Shown here: one piece after another, positions 1-7,912 of the stretch
How positions within the stretch are numbered: the stretch's first letter is position 1
Layout: every line of letters begins with the position of its first letter
DNA from: CAYGZL01 sp964354345
GTDB taxonomy: Bacteria > Chloroflexota > Anaerolineae > Anaerolineales > UBA4823
NCBI GenBank assembly: GCA_964354345.1
Contig: CAYGZL010000170.1
Span: forward strand, 62,001-126,000
Direction: 5' to 3'
DNA length: 64,000 nt
Position numbers and translations under genes: made by a program
The notes under the pieces: model-generated
The model's database searches: none
Seen by the model: only the letters and a program-made list of their open reading frames with translations
What the model was told of the DNA's origin: nothing

Positions 1-423
1 TTTCCCCAGCGAGAAGAGCAGGACGATGGCGGCTGTCTTTGGACCGACGCCATTGAATTTTAATAGCCACTGCCGCGCTTCTTCCAGGCTCATCTGCTTG
101 AGGAACTTCAGATCCAGGTTACCCTGCTCCCGGGTAATTTCTCTCAGCAGGCTTTGAATACGTGGACCCTTCTGATTGGCCAATCCAGCCGGCTTGATCA
201 CCCGAATGACCTCGCTCACATCGGCGTCGCGCAACGCTTCCCAGGTTGAAAAACGCTGTCGCAGGGCATTGTAGGCGCGGTCGCGATTGGTATCATTGGT
301 ATTCTGGGACAAGATCGCAGCTACCAACTCATCCAGGGGCGGCAGTGGTTCGCCCCAGTCGGGATAGCCGAATTGGACCAGTAACCGTTTGTGGACCTCC
401 AACGCTGCGGTGTAAAGATTCAT
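1..423 (-). CDS. Endonuclease III-family DNA glycosylase/lyase (partial, C-terminus cut by window start)
   Basis: This is the N-terminal 141 residues of a HhH-GPD base-excision repair protein. Reading from the ATG at 423, the product starts MNLYTAALEVHKRLL. It contains the typical helix segment with SQNTNDTNRDRAYNAL near residues 40-55 and the helix-hairpin-helix FNGVGPKTAAIVLLF near residues 122-137 (canonical LPGVGxxTA). The catalytic Lys/Asp pair and any Fe-S cluster lie beyond the window edge, so lyase activity cannot be judged. It sits 34 bases downstream of the asparaginase gene on the same strand. I see no clear Shine-Dalgarno before the ATG, so translation may depend on the upstream gene. 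Confidence 0.85.
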   Translation of the reverse strand, partial: MNLYTAALEVHKRLLVQFGYPDWGEPLPPLDELVAAILSQNTNDTNRDRAYNALRQRFSTWEALRDADVSEVIRVIKPAGLANQKGPRIQSLLREITREQGNLDLKFLKQMSLEEARQWLLKFNGVGPKTAAIVLLFSLGK

Positions 424-457
424 GATGAGTTGTGGTCCATTAAACCGGCCAGGCGAA

Positions 458-1570
458 TCAGGGGGTTGCGCGACGCGCACCCGCCACGGCGGATTGGGTT
501 GCGGCGAAGTTCAACTGGAAAACTGGCCGTCCATCTCCAATATGTATCTTACGGTAATTGTACAAAGCCAGGTTTGGACCAAATTCCTCCAGGTTATCCA
601 ATTCTACGGGAGACAGGAGATTTAATTGGCGTAAAACTTCTAATGTTACAGCCGAGCGGACCTTGCCGCGGGCATCGCCGTCGGCGATTTTAATGGCAAT
701 CCCCAACGCTGGCGATTCCAGCCCGTAGGCGCCGGGCAAGACGCCGACACACTGGTAGCCCTCGGCTCCCCCCTTAACCACCAGATGGCCGTGCGTCACT
801 TCCATCAGCCGCGTATCAAAACGCCCCGGCCCAGAGACCATCTCGGGATGGACGATCATGGATTTCACCACCAGCCGGCAGACCTCAGCGCGGGCAGGTG
901 GAAGCACACTTCCTCCTTCCGGGTCGCTCAACCGGGCGTAAGCCAGGGCGGCATTGCGTAGGGGAACAGCGAAATTGGGCGCTGAGCACCCATCCACACC
1001 GGACTGGACATCCTCAACCGATAAGCCGCACATTGCCGCAAATGTCTCCAGAATCGCCTTCTGTATCGGATGGTGGGGATCAATGTATGCGAGATCCTTG
1101 TCATTGTCACGCGCAATTTTCATCCGTGCGAAAGCCAACATCCCGGTATGTTTTCCTGAGCAGTTATGGCGGTTAGGGGTGGGTTTTTCTTTGCGCTCGC
1201 GCAATGTCTCGGCGGTCGCTTCATCCATCGGGACATGTGTTCCACACAACAGGTCACTTTCCTGAATGCCGACCTTGGCCTGGATGCCGCGCAACACCTT
1301 GGCGTGCTCGTCTGTCCCGGTGTGCGAGGCGCACATCATAGCGATCTCGCGCTCGCTCAGGTGATAATAAGTCTGCCCCCCATTTTCGAGAAAGGGTAGA
1401 ATTTGCAGAGGCTTGGCGGAGGAACGTAGATAGGTCACGCAATCTGGGTCGCCATACCAGGCGAGCAGGTTTCCGGCAGTGTCGACAACCGCCAACGCGC
1501 CATGATGGACCGACTCAACGGTCCGACCGCGAGTTAATTCATATATTGGATGATTGTATTGAGAGGGCAT
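458..1570 (-). CDS. Asparaginase II family protein
   Basis: A 370-residue protein of the bacterial asparaginase II family (PF06089), unrelated in fold to the classical AnsA/AnsB enzymes. Recognisable blocks are the N-terminal ELTRGRTVESVHHGALAVVD, then YLRSSAKPLQILPF, CASHTGTDEHAKVL, NRHNCSGKHTGMLA and GVDGCSAPNFAVPL. The family is annotated as hydrolysing L-asparagine to aspartate and ammonia, but few members have been tested and I rely on family resemblance only. Length is full for the family. It starts 6 bases after the metallo-beta-lactamase-like gene, so the two are probably co-transcribed from the holB promoter. Confidence 0.85.
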   Translation of the reverse strand: MPSQYNHPIYELTRGRTVESVHHGALAVVDTAGNLLAWYGDPDCVTYLRSSAKPLQILPFLENGGQTYYHLSEREIAMMCASHTGTDEHAKVLRGIQAKVGIQESDLLCGTHVPMDEATAETLRERKEKPTPNRHNCSGKHTGMLAFARMKIARDNDKDLAYIDPHHPIQKAILETFAAMCGLSVEDVQSGVDGCSAPNFAVPLRNAALAYARLSDPEGGSVLPPARAEVCRLVVKSMIVHPEMVSGPGRFDTRLMEVTHGHLVVKGGAEGYQCVGVLPGAYGLESPALGIAIKIADGDARGKVRSAVTLEVLRQLNLLSPVELDNLEEFGPNLALYNYRKIHIGDGRPVFQLNFAATQSAVAGARRATP

Positions 1571-1576
1571 GGGATA

Positions 1577-2452
1577 TTATTGCTCATCTTCCTCGATGAG
1601 TGGCTCTTCGATTGCCTTGGATGGGTGAGAGCGGCGCAGATAATAATTGCTTAACCCATAGCGCAAACGCTGGAGGTAGAGTTCATGTTGGTCGGCTGTC
1701 GTCTCGTACCCGGCAATCAAAGACGGGATCAGTTCTTCAGTGGCCTCCGGTGGTGCGTTGCGTTTGGTCAGGCGATCGATCCCTTTCAGCACATTGGTTA
1801 GAATGCGTTGTTGCTCCTGGATGGCATTCGCAGCCAGCAGGACGCCGCGTCCGCTGATCAGGATGAAATCTCGGTAGTCGTTCTGCAGCAGGGACAGGCT
1901 TTCGATCCAGGCCTCCAGATCAGCATTGGCCAGGAAGGGCGGCTGGTTGGTAGTCACGCTATCGCCGATGAAAGCAATCTTCTCGTCGGGTAGGATTGCC
2001 CAGATCGCACCGGAGGTTGGGCCAGGATGGTATTCGAGTACGACCTGCGGACCACCCCAATGCAGACTCATTTGGTCTGTAAATGTGATGTCGGGGATCG
2101 TCCAACGCATTCCGATTGAGTCATTGTACGATTCCCATAACGCCCCACTCTCAGCGTTTTGACCCTTGAAGATCGTTGGCCGGTTGCGGAACGCCTTTGC
2201 GGTTTTCTGGTGCGCGACGATAGTGCAGTCCATGGCACGCGTCCCCAGTGTGCGGTCCGGGTGTGAGTCCAGGTTGATCAACAGGCGATTGCTCCCGCCG
2301 CGCTGGTTGAGCAGAATGGAACGCCAATTCCGGCTGTCTTCAATACGCAACGGAGCATCAATCATAATGATTCCGTAGGCGGAAATAATCGCTCCCAGGG
2401 TTACACCCAGGTAACCGTCTTCGTAATATATGCCGCGTTCAATTTGATGCAT
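1577..2452 (-). CDS. Metallo-beta-lactamase-fold protein with degenerate metal site
   Basis: A 291-residue protein with the beta-lactamase-fold layout: an N-terminal strand region ending IIMIDAP, a central motif, and a second motif before FIGDSV. The canonical HxHxDH motif is replaced by DSHPDR (residues 62-67), keeping only His64 and Asp66. The usual His in PGHTPG is Pro here (HPGPTSG), and the C-terminal GHG is SGRG. The metal-bridging Asp of GDSV remains. Four expected ligands are therefore D, R, P and R, which argues against normal two-metal hydrolase activity. It could be a binding protein or act by another mechanism. It lies between holB and the asparaginase gene on the same strand. Confidence 0.75.
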   Translation of the reverse strand: MHQIERGIYYEDGYLGVTLGAIISAYGIIMIDAPLRIEDSRNWRSILLNQRGGSNRLLINLDSHPDRTLGTRAMDCTIVAHQKTAKAFRNRPTIFKGQNAESGALWESYNDSIGMRWTIPDITFTDQMSLHWGGPQVVLEYHPGPTSGAIWAILPDEKIAFIGDSVTTNQPPFLANADLEAWIESLSLLQNDYRDFILISGRGVLLAANAIQEQQRILTNVLKGIDRLTKRNAPPEATEELIPSLIAGYETTADQHELYLQRLRYGLSNYYLRRSHPSKAIEEPLIEEDEQ

Positions 2453-2509
2453 AATAGGCTCCCTTTACAGTATAGCACACGGAATGTTAGTTCCGCAATC
2501 AGCGAGGGA

Positions 2510-3493
2510 TTATTTCGGTATGTCCAACATAAGTACTTCGGCAGCCAGGCGAAGATTGACATTGCGGGGAATCAGCGTCTGGATCCGTCCCAGCGCTTCC
2601 AGGGTGGCATAGGCTGTCTGGAATCCGAACCGGTCAGCCAGCGCCTGAATTTCAACTGAGTGATCGATATTAACCAATGGGGCGATGGAATTCGCCGCAA
2701 CCAGCAATACATCGTGCCACAAGGATAACCAGACCACGAGCATGTCTTGAAAGGCTTCTTTATCTTTGTAAATGATCTCTGCGAAGGCAAAGCGTTCGAC
2801 TCGATTGGCGGACAGTAAACGGTGGTGATCTTCCAGCCATGCCTGGCGTTGTTCGAGCAGGTTGGGATCCTGGCTCAGACGCACAGCATAGCCAGGTCGT
2901 CCCCCAGCAATGTGCGCCAGCAACCGGGCTTGCTCGGGGGGCAATCCCCAACGGCGTTGTAATCCGGCTTCGACTTGCTCAATTGGTAAGGGGTGCAGAC
3001 GTAGCGTCTCGCAGCGGGAAACGATCGTGGGTATAAGTCGTTCCGCACTTTCAGCAGTCAGGAGCAGCAGGACCTGGGCGGTGGGTTCTTCGAGTGTCTT
3101 GAGCAAGGCGTTGGCAGCGCTAGCGTTGGCGTCTTCGAAATCCAGAAAGAGCGCTACACGCCAGCGGTTTTCGTAAGGGGTTAGCGACAGGCTATGCAGG
3201 ACTTCGCGGATTTGATCAACCTTGAGCGTCCCGCCACGCTGCTCGGCCTGTACCACAAACAGGTCAGGGTGCTGCATTCGTTCCAGCCGGGTGCAAGTAT
3301 GGCAGGTCAGACAGGGAGCGCCGGGTGCCGGAGAGTTGGGGCAGTTCAACGCTTGCGCCAGGCGCAATGCCAGGGTGCGGCGACCAACACCTGCGGGTCC
3401 GGTAAAGAGATAGGCATGGCGAACCTGATTTCGGGTTACATGCTCTTGTAACAGGTCAACCGCCCATTCATGGCCAAGTATATTCCAATCCAT
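2510..3493 (-). CDS. holB: DNA polymerase III delta prime subunit
   Basis: A clamp-loader AAA+ subunit of 327 residues. It starts MDWNILGHEWAVDLL and has FTGPAGVGRRTLALRLAQAL, a degenerate Walker A with Arg in place of the essential Lys, as expected for delta prime, which does not hydrolyse ATP. Next comes a four-Cys zinc module (C-x8-C-x2-C-x2-C within residues 50-65) and ALLKTLEEPTAQVLLLL plus SRCETLRL, typical of DnaX/HolB proteins. An upstream in-frame ATG at 3550 exists, but a good minus-strand promoter whose -10 ends 7 bases before the ATG at 3493 implies a leaderless message starting at 3493, so I choose that start. First gene of the minus-strand run. Confidence 0.9.
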   Translation of the reverse strand: MDWNILGHEWAVDLLQEHVTRNQVRHAYLFTGPAGVGRRTLALRLAQALNCPNSPAPGAPCLTCHTCTRLERMQHPDLFVVQAEQRGGTLKVDQIREVLHSLSLTPYENRWRVALFLDFEDANASAANALLKTLEEPTAQVLLLLTAESAERLIPTIVSRCETLRLHPLPIEQVEAGLQRRWGLPPEQARLLAHIAGGRPGYAVRLSQDPNLLEQRQAWLEDHHRLLSANRVERFAFAEIIYKDKEAFQDMLVVWLSLWHDVLLVAANSIAPLVNIDHSVEIQALADRFGFQTAYATLEALGRIQTLIPRNVNLRLAAEVLMLDIPK

Positions 3494-3500
3494 ATCCAGA

Positions 3501-3529
3501 ATTTTAGCGTAGAGGTCGGGTCTTGGCAA
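3501..3529 (-). promoter_or_regulatory. Sigma-70-type promoter for the holB run (probably leaderless)
   Basis: On the minus strand the sequence reads TTGCCA (3529-3524), a 17-base spacer, then TAAAAT (3506-3501). Only seven bases separate the -10 hexamer from the holB ATG at 3493, so the expected transcription start falls on or next to the start codon. Confidence 0.6.
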
Positions 3530-3556
3530 CAGGAATCTAGAACCTCCCATCTCCAG

Positions 3557-3585
3557 TTGACACGTATCCGGCCTGACGGTAGAAT
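3557..3585 (+). promoter_or_regulatory. Sigma-70-type promoter for the UvrD/PcrA helicase
   Basis: TTGACA at 3557-3562, a 17-base spacer and TAGAAT at 3580-3585, a near-consensus promoter. The predicted start is near 3592, giving a leader of about 15 bases before the ATG at 3607. It is divergent from the holB promoter about 30 bases away. Confidence 0.65.
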
Positions 3586-3606
3586 GAGCAGCACTTATTG
3601 AGTTTT

Positions 3607-5898
3607 ATGTCGAATTATCTGAAAAATCTCAATCCTCAACAACAGCAGGCAGTGATGGCTGGTCTGGGGCCGATCCTTGTTCTTGCTGGACCGGGGTCCG
3701 GCAAGACGCGTGTCCTCACTCAGCGTGTTGCCTACCTGGTTGGCTCGATGGGTGTCAGCCCGTATCACATTATGGCGGTCACCTTCACCAACAAGGCCGC
3801 CCGGGAAATGGGTAACCGCGTGGCTGACCTGATCGGGGATGCTGCACGCGGACTGACCCTCGGTACCTTCCACGCCATCTGCGCCCGGCTGTTGCGGCGG
3901 GAGTCGGAACACCTGCCCTTCACCAACAGCTTTGTCATCTTTGATGACGATGACCAGCTCAGCCTGGTCAAGCGAGCGGTTCAGGATTTGAACCTGGATG
4001 AGAAACGTTATCGTCCCCAGGCGGTGCATGCATCAATTTCCAATGCTAAGAACGAGTTGATTCTGCCTGACCAGTTTCCGATCCACAATTATCGGGATGA
4101 GGTAGTACAGCGGGTCTATAAACGTTACCACGAATTGCTGCTGGCCAATAACGCGGTTGATTTCGATGATTTATTGCTCTGGACGGCGGTTTTATTGGAA
4201 GACCAGCCATCCGTCCGGGAGAAATATGCTCACCGCTATGAGCATGTGTTGGTGGATGAGTTCCAGGACACCAACCTGGCTCAATATACTCTGCTGAGGC
4301 ACCTGGCATCCTTTCATAACAACATTTTCGTTGTAGGCGACACCGACCAATCCATTTACCGCTGGCGCGGGGCGGATTACCGGAATGTTCTACGCTTCGA
4401 AGAGGATTACCCCGATAGCCAGGTAATTCTGCTGGAGCAAAACTATCGCTCGACCCAGGCAATCCTGGAAGTGGCGATGGCGGTGATTGATCGCAATCCT
4501 TATCGGACGCCCAAACGGTTGTTTACCGATCGCGGCCCGGGGCAGAAAGTAATCCTTCACGAAGTTCCCGACGACCGGGTGGAAGCCACCTTTGTTGTCG
4601 AGACGGTTGCATCACAACTGCTTTCCACGAGGAGTGTAGCTCAGCCAGCACAGCCAGGCAATTTCGCAGTGATGTACCGGACGAATGCCCAGTCCCGTCT
4701 TTTAGAAGAGGCGTTTCTGTACGCCAGGCTACCTTACAAGCTGGTCGGGGCGCAGCGTTTCTATGGTCGTCGTGAAATCAAGGATATCATCGCTAATCTG
4801 CGCCTGGTGCATAATCCCAGCGATGAAGTCAGCTTGACGAGGATAATCAACGTCCCGCCGCGTGCGATTGGTGATAAAACCATGCTGACCTTGCGCACCC
4901 AGGCGCAGAAAGCTGGCCTATCCATGACCAGGATGCTTTTAGAGATGGGCCAAACGACGGGAAGCGTTGATCGTCGAGGAGCTTCTGCTGGTGAAGCAAC
5001 GCCAGAGAAGAACACCGGAGGTCCACCGCAGTCACCGCCGGTTTTCCCTGGACGCTCCGCAACGGCACTCGCTAACTTTGGCAACATGCTGTCAAACTGG
5101 ATCGTCCTCAAAGATCAACTATCGCCGATGGCTTTAATGGACCGCATCCTGACCGATACTGATTATCATTCTTACATTGACGATGGGACCGAGGAAGGTA
5201 AGGATCGTTGGGATAACGTGATGGAGTTGCGCCGTCTGGCAGCCGAATACCTGGAAGAAGGGTTAGCAGCTTTCCTGGAACAGGTGGCTTTGGTGTCTGA
5301 TCAGGACACTTTGGAAAACAACGAGAATGTGGGCGCTAATTCCAGTGCGACACTGCTGACATTACACGCCGCCAAAGGTTTAGAGTTTCCCGTTGTTTTC
5401 ATCGTAGGCCTCAACGATGGCACGCTTCCGCACAGCCGTTCTTTTGACGATCCAGAAGCTATGATGGAAGAGCGACGCCTGTTTTATGTCGGGATCACAC
5501 GCGCCAAGAATCTTCTTTACCTGGTGTATGCGCAGAACCGAAGCGCTTTTGGTTATACCGAGCCGGTTATTCCTTCACGCTTCCTGGAGGATATTCCTGG
5601 ATCGCTTGTAGAACAGACGCGCCCCAATCGCTCCAGAAGGCAGACTGGTTCCCCGGTCACCTCCGGTACTGCTGTATCGCCGCGACCGGAGCGCTGGTTG
5701 ACCGGTGCACAGACCTCAGCAGCATTGGTGCAACCACGTTACCAGGCGGGAATGCGTGTCCAGCATTCCACCTGGGGCGAGGGGATGGTGCTGCAGAGTC
5801 GAGTACAAGACAATGATGAGATCGTGGATGTTTTCTTCGCCAATGTGGGTATGAAACGGGTGATGGCCTCCCTGGCAGGACTGGAAATTAAGCCTTAG
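3607..5898 (+). CDS. pcrA: UvrD/PcrA-type superfamily 1A ATP-dependent DNA helicase
   Basis: A 763-residue 3'-5' DNA helicase for repair and replication restart. All SF1A motifs are visible: Walker A AGPGSGKTRVL (residues 27-37), Ia FTNKAAREM, II VDEFQDTN, III QSIYRWRGAD, IV LEQNYRS, V TLHAAKGLEFPVVF and VI EERRLFYVGITRAKN. A C-terminal Tudor-like segment (GMRVQHSTWGEGMVL...) matches PcrA. A TTG nine bases upstream could extend the protein by three residues; the ATG is preferred. Residues around 460-490 (RRGASAGEATPEKNTGGPP...) form an unusual low-complexity insert carrying a copy of the GAAGAACACC repeat seen elsewhere in the window. Confidence 0.93.
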   Translation: MSNYLKNLNPQQQQAVMAGLGPILVLAGPGSGKTRVLTQRVAYLVGSMGVSPYHIMAVTFTNKAAREMGNRVADLIGDAARGLTLGTFHAICARLLRRESEHLPFTNSFVIFDDDDQLSLVKRAVQDLNLDEKRYRPQAVHASISNAKNELILPDQFPIHNYRDEVVQRVYKRYHELLLANNAVDFDDLLLWTAVLLEDQPSVREKYAHRYEHVLVDEFQDTNLAQYTLLRHLASFHNNIFVVGDTDQSIYRWRGADYRNVLRFEEDYPDSQVILLEQNYRSTQAILEVAMAVIDRNPYRTPKRLFTDRGPGQKVILHEVPDDRVEATFVVETVASQLLSTRSVAQPAQPGNFAVMYRTNAQSRLLEEAFLYARLPYKLVGAQRFYGRREIKDIIANLRLVHNPSDEVSLTRIINVPPRAIGDKTMLTLRTQAQKAGLSMTRMLLEMGQTTGSVDRRGASAGEATPEKNTGGPPQSPPVFPGRSATALANFGNMLSNWIVLKDQLSPMALMDRILTDTDYHSYIDDGTEEGKDRWDNVMELRRLAAEYLEEGLAAFLEQVALVSDQDTLENNENVGANSSATLLTLHAAKGLEFPVVFIVGLNDGTLPHSRSFDDPEAMMEERRLFYVGITRAKNLLYLVYAQNRSAFGYTEPVIPSRFLEDIPGSLVEQTRPNRSRRQTGSPVTSGTAVSPRPERWLTGAQTSAALVQPRYQAGMRVQHSTWGEGMVLQSRVQDNDEIVDVFFANVGMKRVMASLAGLEIKP

Positions 5899-5913
5899 CC
5901 TTTTCATCAGAGT

Positions 5914-5942
5914 TTTACGTTTTGTCTATTACGCTGTATAAT
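5914..5942 (+). promoter_or_regulatory. Promoter for tsaE-tsaB-rimI
   Basis: TTTACG at 5914-5919, 17-base spacer, TATAAT at 5937-5942. The predicted start is about 5949, so the tsaE leader is about 57 bases. Confidence 0.55.
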
Positions 5943-5947
5943 CTCTT

Positions 5948-5998
5948 CCGGAACGACTATCTCGCCTGGAATTCCCGGTAGCAGAACCAGCGTTCCGG
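5948..5998 (+). promoter_or_regulatory. Long-range inverted repeat in the tsaE leader
   Basis: CCGGAACG at 5948-5955 is the exact reverse complement of CGTTCCGG at 5991-5998. The loop contains the palindrome GGAATTCC. The left arm coincides with the predicted transcript 5' end and the right arm ends 7 bases before the tsaE ATG, so the fold could occlude ribosome entry. Confidence 0.4.
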
Positions 5999-6005
5999 TA
6001 CTAAG

Positions 6006-6503
6006 ATGCCAATTCTGGATCCTCATTCGATGGAATTTATCAGCCGTAGCGCTGAGCAAACCCGCCGGGCTGGAATGCGCTTGGGAGCATTGCTCAGACC
6101 GGGTGATATCGTTTGCCTGGTGGGTGACCTGGGAGCTGGGAAAACCACTCTGATGCAGGGTCTTTCCGCTGGTTGGGGCTCCCTGGATACTGTCTCCAGC
6201 CCAACATTTGTATTGGTGAATGTCTATCGCCGTCCAGCTGGAGGGCGTCTATTCCATGTAGATGCTTACCGGTTGAACAACACAGCAGAAGCAGATGATT
6301 TAGATTTGAACACCATGTTTGAGAGGGGTCCGATTGTGGTGGAATGGGCGGACCGCATCAAGAGTGTCTTGCCAGAAGAGCGCCTGTGGGTAACTTTAGC
6401 CTGGGTGTCCGAGCACCAACGCGATTTGATACTTTCTGCCCAAGGTGAGCGTTACCAGGAACTGCTGGTGGATTTTCGCCGGCGAGTATTTGGGGTGGCT
6501 TGA
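6006..6503 (+). CDS. tsaE: tRNA threonylcarbamoyladenosine biosynthesis ATPase TsaE
   Basis: A 165-residue P-loop ATPase that works with TsaB and TsaD to attach threonylcarbamoyl to A37 of ANN-decoding tRNAs. The Walker A is GDLGAGKTTLMQGL (residues about 40-53). It is followed by the family blocks VSSPTFVLVNVY, FHVDAYRL and IVVEWADRI. Length is normal. The stop overlaps the next ATG (TGATG), giving tight coupling to tsaB. Confidence 0.93.
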   Translation: MPILDPHSMEFISRSAEQTRRAGMRLGALLRPGDIVCLVGDLGAGKTTLMQGLSAGWGSLDTVSSPTFVLVNVYRRPAGGRLFHVDAYRLNNTAEADDLDLNTMFERGPIVVEWADRIKSVLPEERLWVTLAWVSEHQRDLILSAQGERYQELLVDFRRRVFGVA

Positions 6504-7294
6504 TGCGTAGTAATTCGTCTATTCTACTTGCAATGGATACCTCTACACGCCTGGTTGGGCTGGCGGTTTATGATGGCGTTCAGGTTCTAAGCGAATCCGT
6601 CTGGACCAGCCGGGATTATCATACTGCCGAGTTAGCGCCAGCGATTAAGGATGTATTGTCTCGCGCCGGGATACAGGTAACGGATATCGGTGCGCTGGGT
6701 GTGGCGACTGGTCCCGGTTCATTTACTGGTCTGCGCGTCGGTCTGGCCTTGGCGAAAGGGCTGGCTCTCTCGCTGCACCTGCCCTTGGTCGGTATTTCTA
6801 CGCTAGATGCGCTGGCTGCCTCCCAACCTTTGCCAGCGGAATCACGCCGCCCCTCGCTTCTGGCAGCTGTCTTACAGGCCGGGCGAGGGAGGTTGGCGGT
6901 GGGATGGTATCAGCCCGGGAAAGATGAGCAGGCAGGATTAAGCTGGAAATTAACCAAACCTGTGGAAGTACTTACCCCTCAGGAATTATTGGATGCGATC
7001 CGCGACGCACGTACCCAATCGCCTATACGGGTATGTGGCGAACTCAACGAGGATGAGCGTCACCTGTTGGCCCGCAGACGACGTCCGATCTATGCAATAA
7101 ATCGACAAGTAATCCTGGCTTCTCCGGCGCAATCCGTGCGCAGGCCATCATTTCTCGCCGAACTGGCCTGGGTACGTTGGCAAGCGGGGATGGTTGACGA
7201 TGTCGTCACGCTCGCGCCTTTTTACCTTCATTACAAACCCGATCTACGGATCGGATCGGAGCCGATCCCTGATGGAACTACTGTTACGCGATGA
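6503..7294 (+). CDS. tsaB: tRNA threonylcarbamoyladenosine biosynthesis protein TsaB
   Basis: A 263-residue ASKHA-fold partner of TsaD. The N-terminus ILLAMDTSTRLVGLAVYDG and the hallmark GVATGPGSFTGLRVGLALAKGLA (around residues 70-95) identify TsaB. The ATG at 6503 overlaps the tsaE stop and is preferred over a TTG one codon upstream. The stop overlaps the rimI start (ATGA). The C-terminal half is less conserved, as usual for this family. Confidence 0.92.
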   Translation: MRSNSSILLAMDTSTRLVGLAVYDGVQVLSESVWTSRDYHTAELAPAIKDVLSRAGIQVTDIGALGVATGPGSFTGLRVGLALAKGLALSLHLPLVGISTLDALAASQPLPAESRRPSLLAAVLQAGRGRLAVGWYQPGKDEQAGLSWKLTKPVEVLTPQELLDAIRDARTQSPIRVCGELNEDERHLLARRRRPIYAINRQVILASPAQSVRRPSFLAELAWVRWQAGMVDDVVTLAPFYLHYKPDLRIGSEPIPDGTTVTR

Positions 7295-7896
7295 CAACCG
7301 AGACTATCCGTGTTCCACAGAAAGATGATTCCACTATTTCCACTCACCTGGTGGTGGATTCATCTCGCACCGGGTTTGCGATCCAGATTCGCTCTATGCA
7401 ACGTGCCGACCTGGAACAGGTGCAAGCTATCGACCAAATTTCATTTACGCTACCCTGGCCTGCTAGCGCGTATCGCTATGAACTGGAGGAGAATGAAGCC
7501 TCGCGCTTGTGGGTAGCGGAGACGACGGATGCCCAAGGGCATCCCACAATTATTGGCATTATAATAATTTGGTTGATCCTGGATGAAGCGCATGTCGCTA
7601 CAATCGCGGTGCATCCCGATTACCGTCATCGTGGGGTTGCACAACAGTTGCTGGTAGTGGCCATGCAAGACGCCGTTCGTCTGGGTGCTTTACAGGCCAC
7701 CCTGGAAGTCCGGGCTGGGAATTGGGTTGCTCAAAAGCTATATCATCGTTTTCAATTTGAGGTAGTTGGAAGGCGTATCCGCTACTATCGTGATAACAAT
7801 GAAGACGCTTTGATTATGACCACTCGTAAGTTATCAGAAATCGTTCCGCAAATCGAATCCACTGTTTCGCCACGGTCAGATCCGCTTGAAGGATAG
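7291..7896 (+). CDS. rimI: Ribosomal protein S18 alanine N-acetyltransferase-like GNAT
   Basis: A 201-residue GNAT whose operon position after tsaB is typical of RimI. The acetyl-CoA motif is IAVHPDYRHRGVAQQLL, followed by LEVRAGNWVAQKLYHRFQFEVVGRRIRYY, the RimI-like motif B. An N-terminal tail of about 28 residues precedes the fold, and a C-terminal tail of about 20 residues follows RKL. Whether it acts on S18 specifically cannot be read from sequence. Confidence 0.85.
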   Translation: MTTETIRVPQKDDSTISTHLVVDSSRTGFAIQIRSMQRADLEQVQAIDQISFTLPWPASAYRYELEENEASRLWVAETTDAQGHPTIIGIIIIWLILDEAHVATIAVHPDYRHRGVAQQLLVVAMQDAVRLGALQATLEVRAGNWVAQKLYHRFQFEVVGRRIRYYRDNNEDALIMTTRKLSEIVPQIESTVSPRSDPLEG

Positions 7897-7912
7897 GAAA
7901 GCGAGACAAACC

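Noticed and set aside
458..3550. Plus-strand open frames of 60-100 codons across the minus-strand genes
   Set aside because: They overlap well-recognised minus-strand proteins, have arginine/serine-rich shadow composition and no family resemblance.
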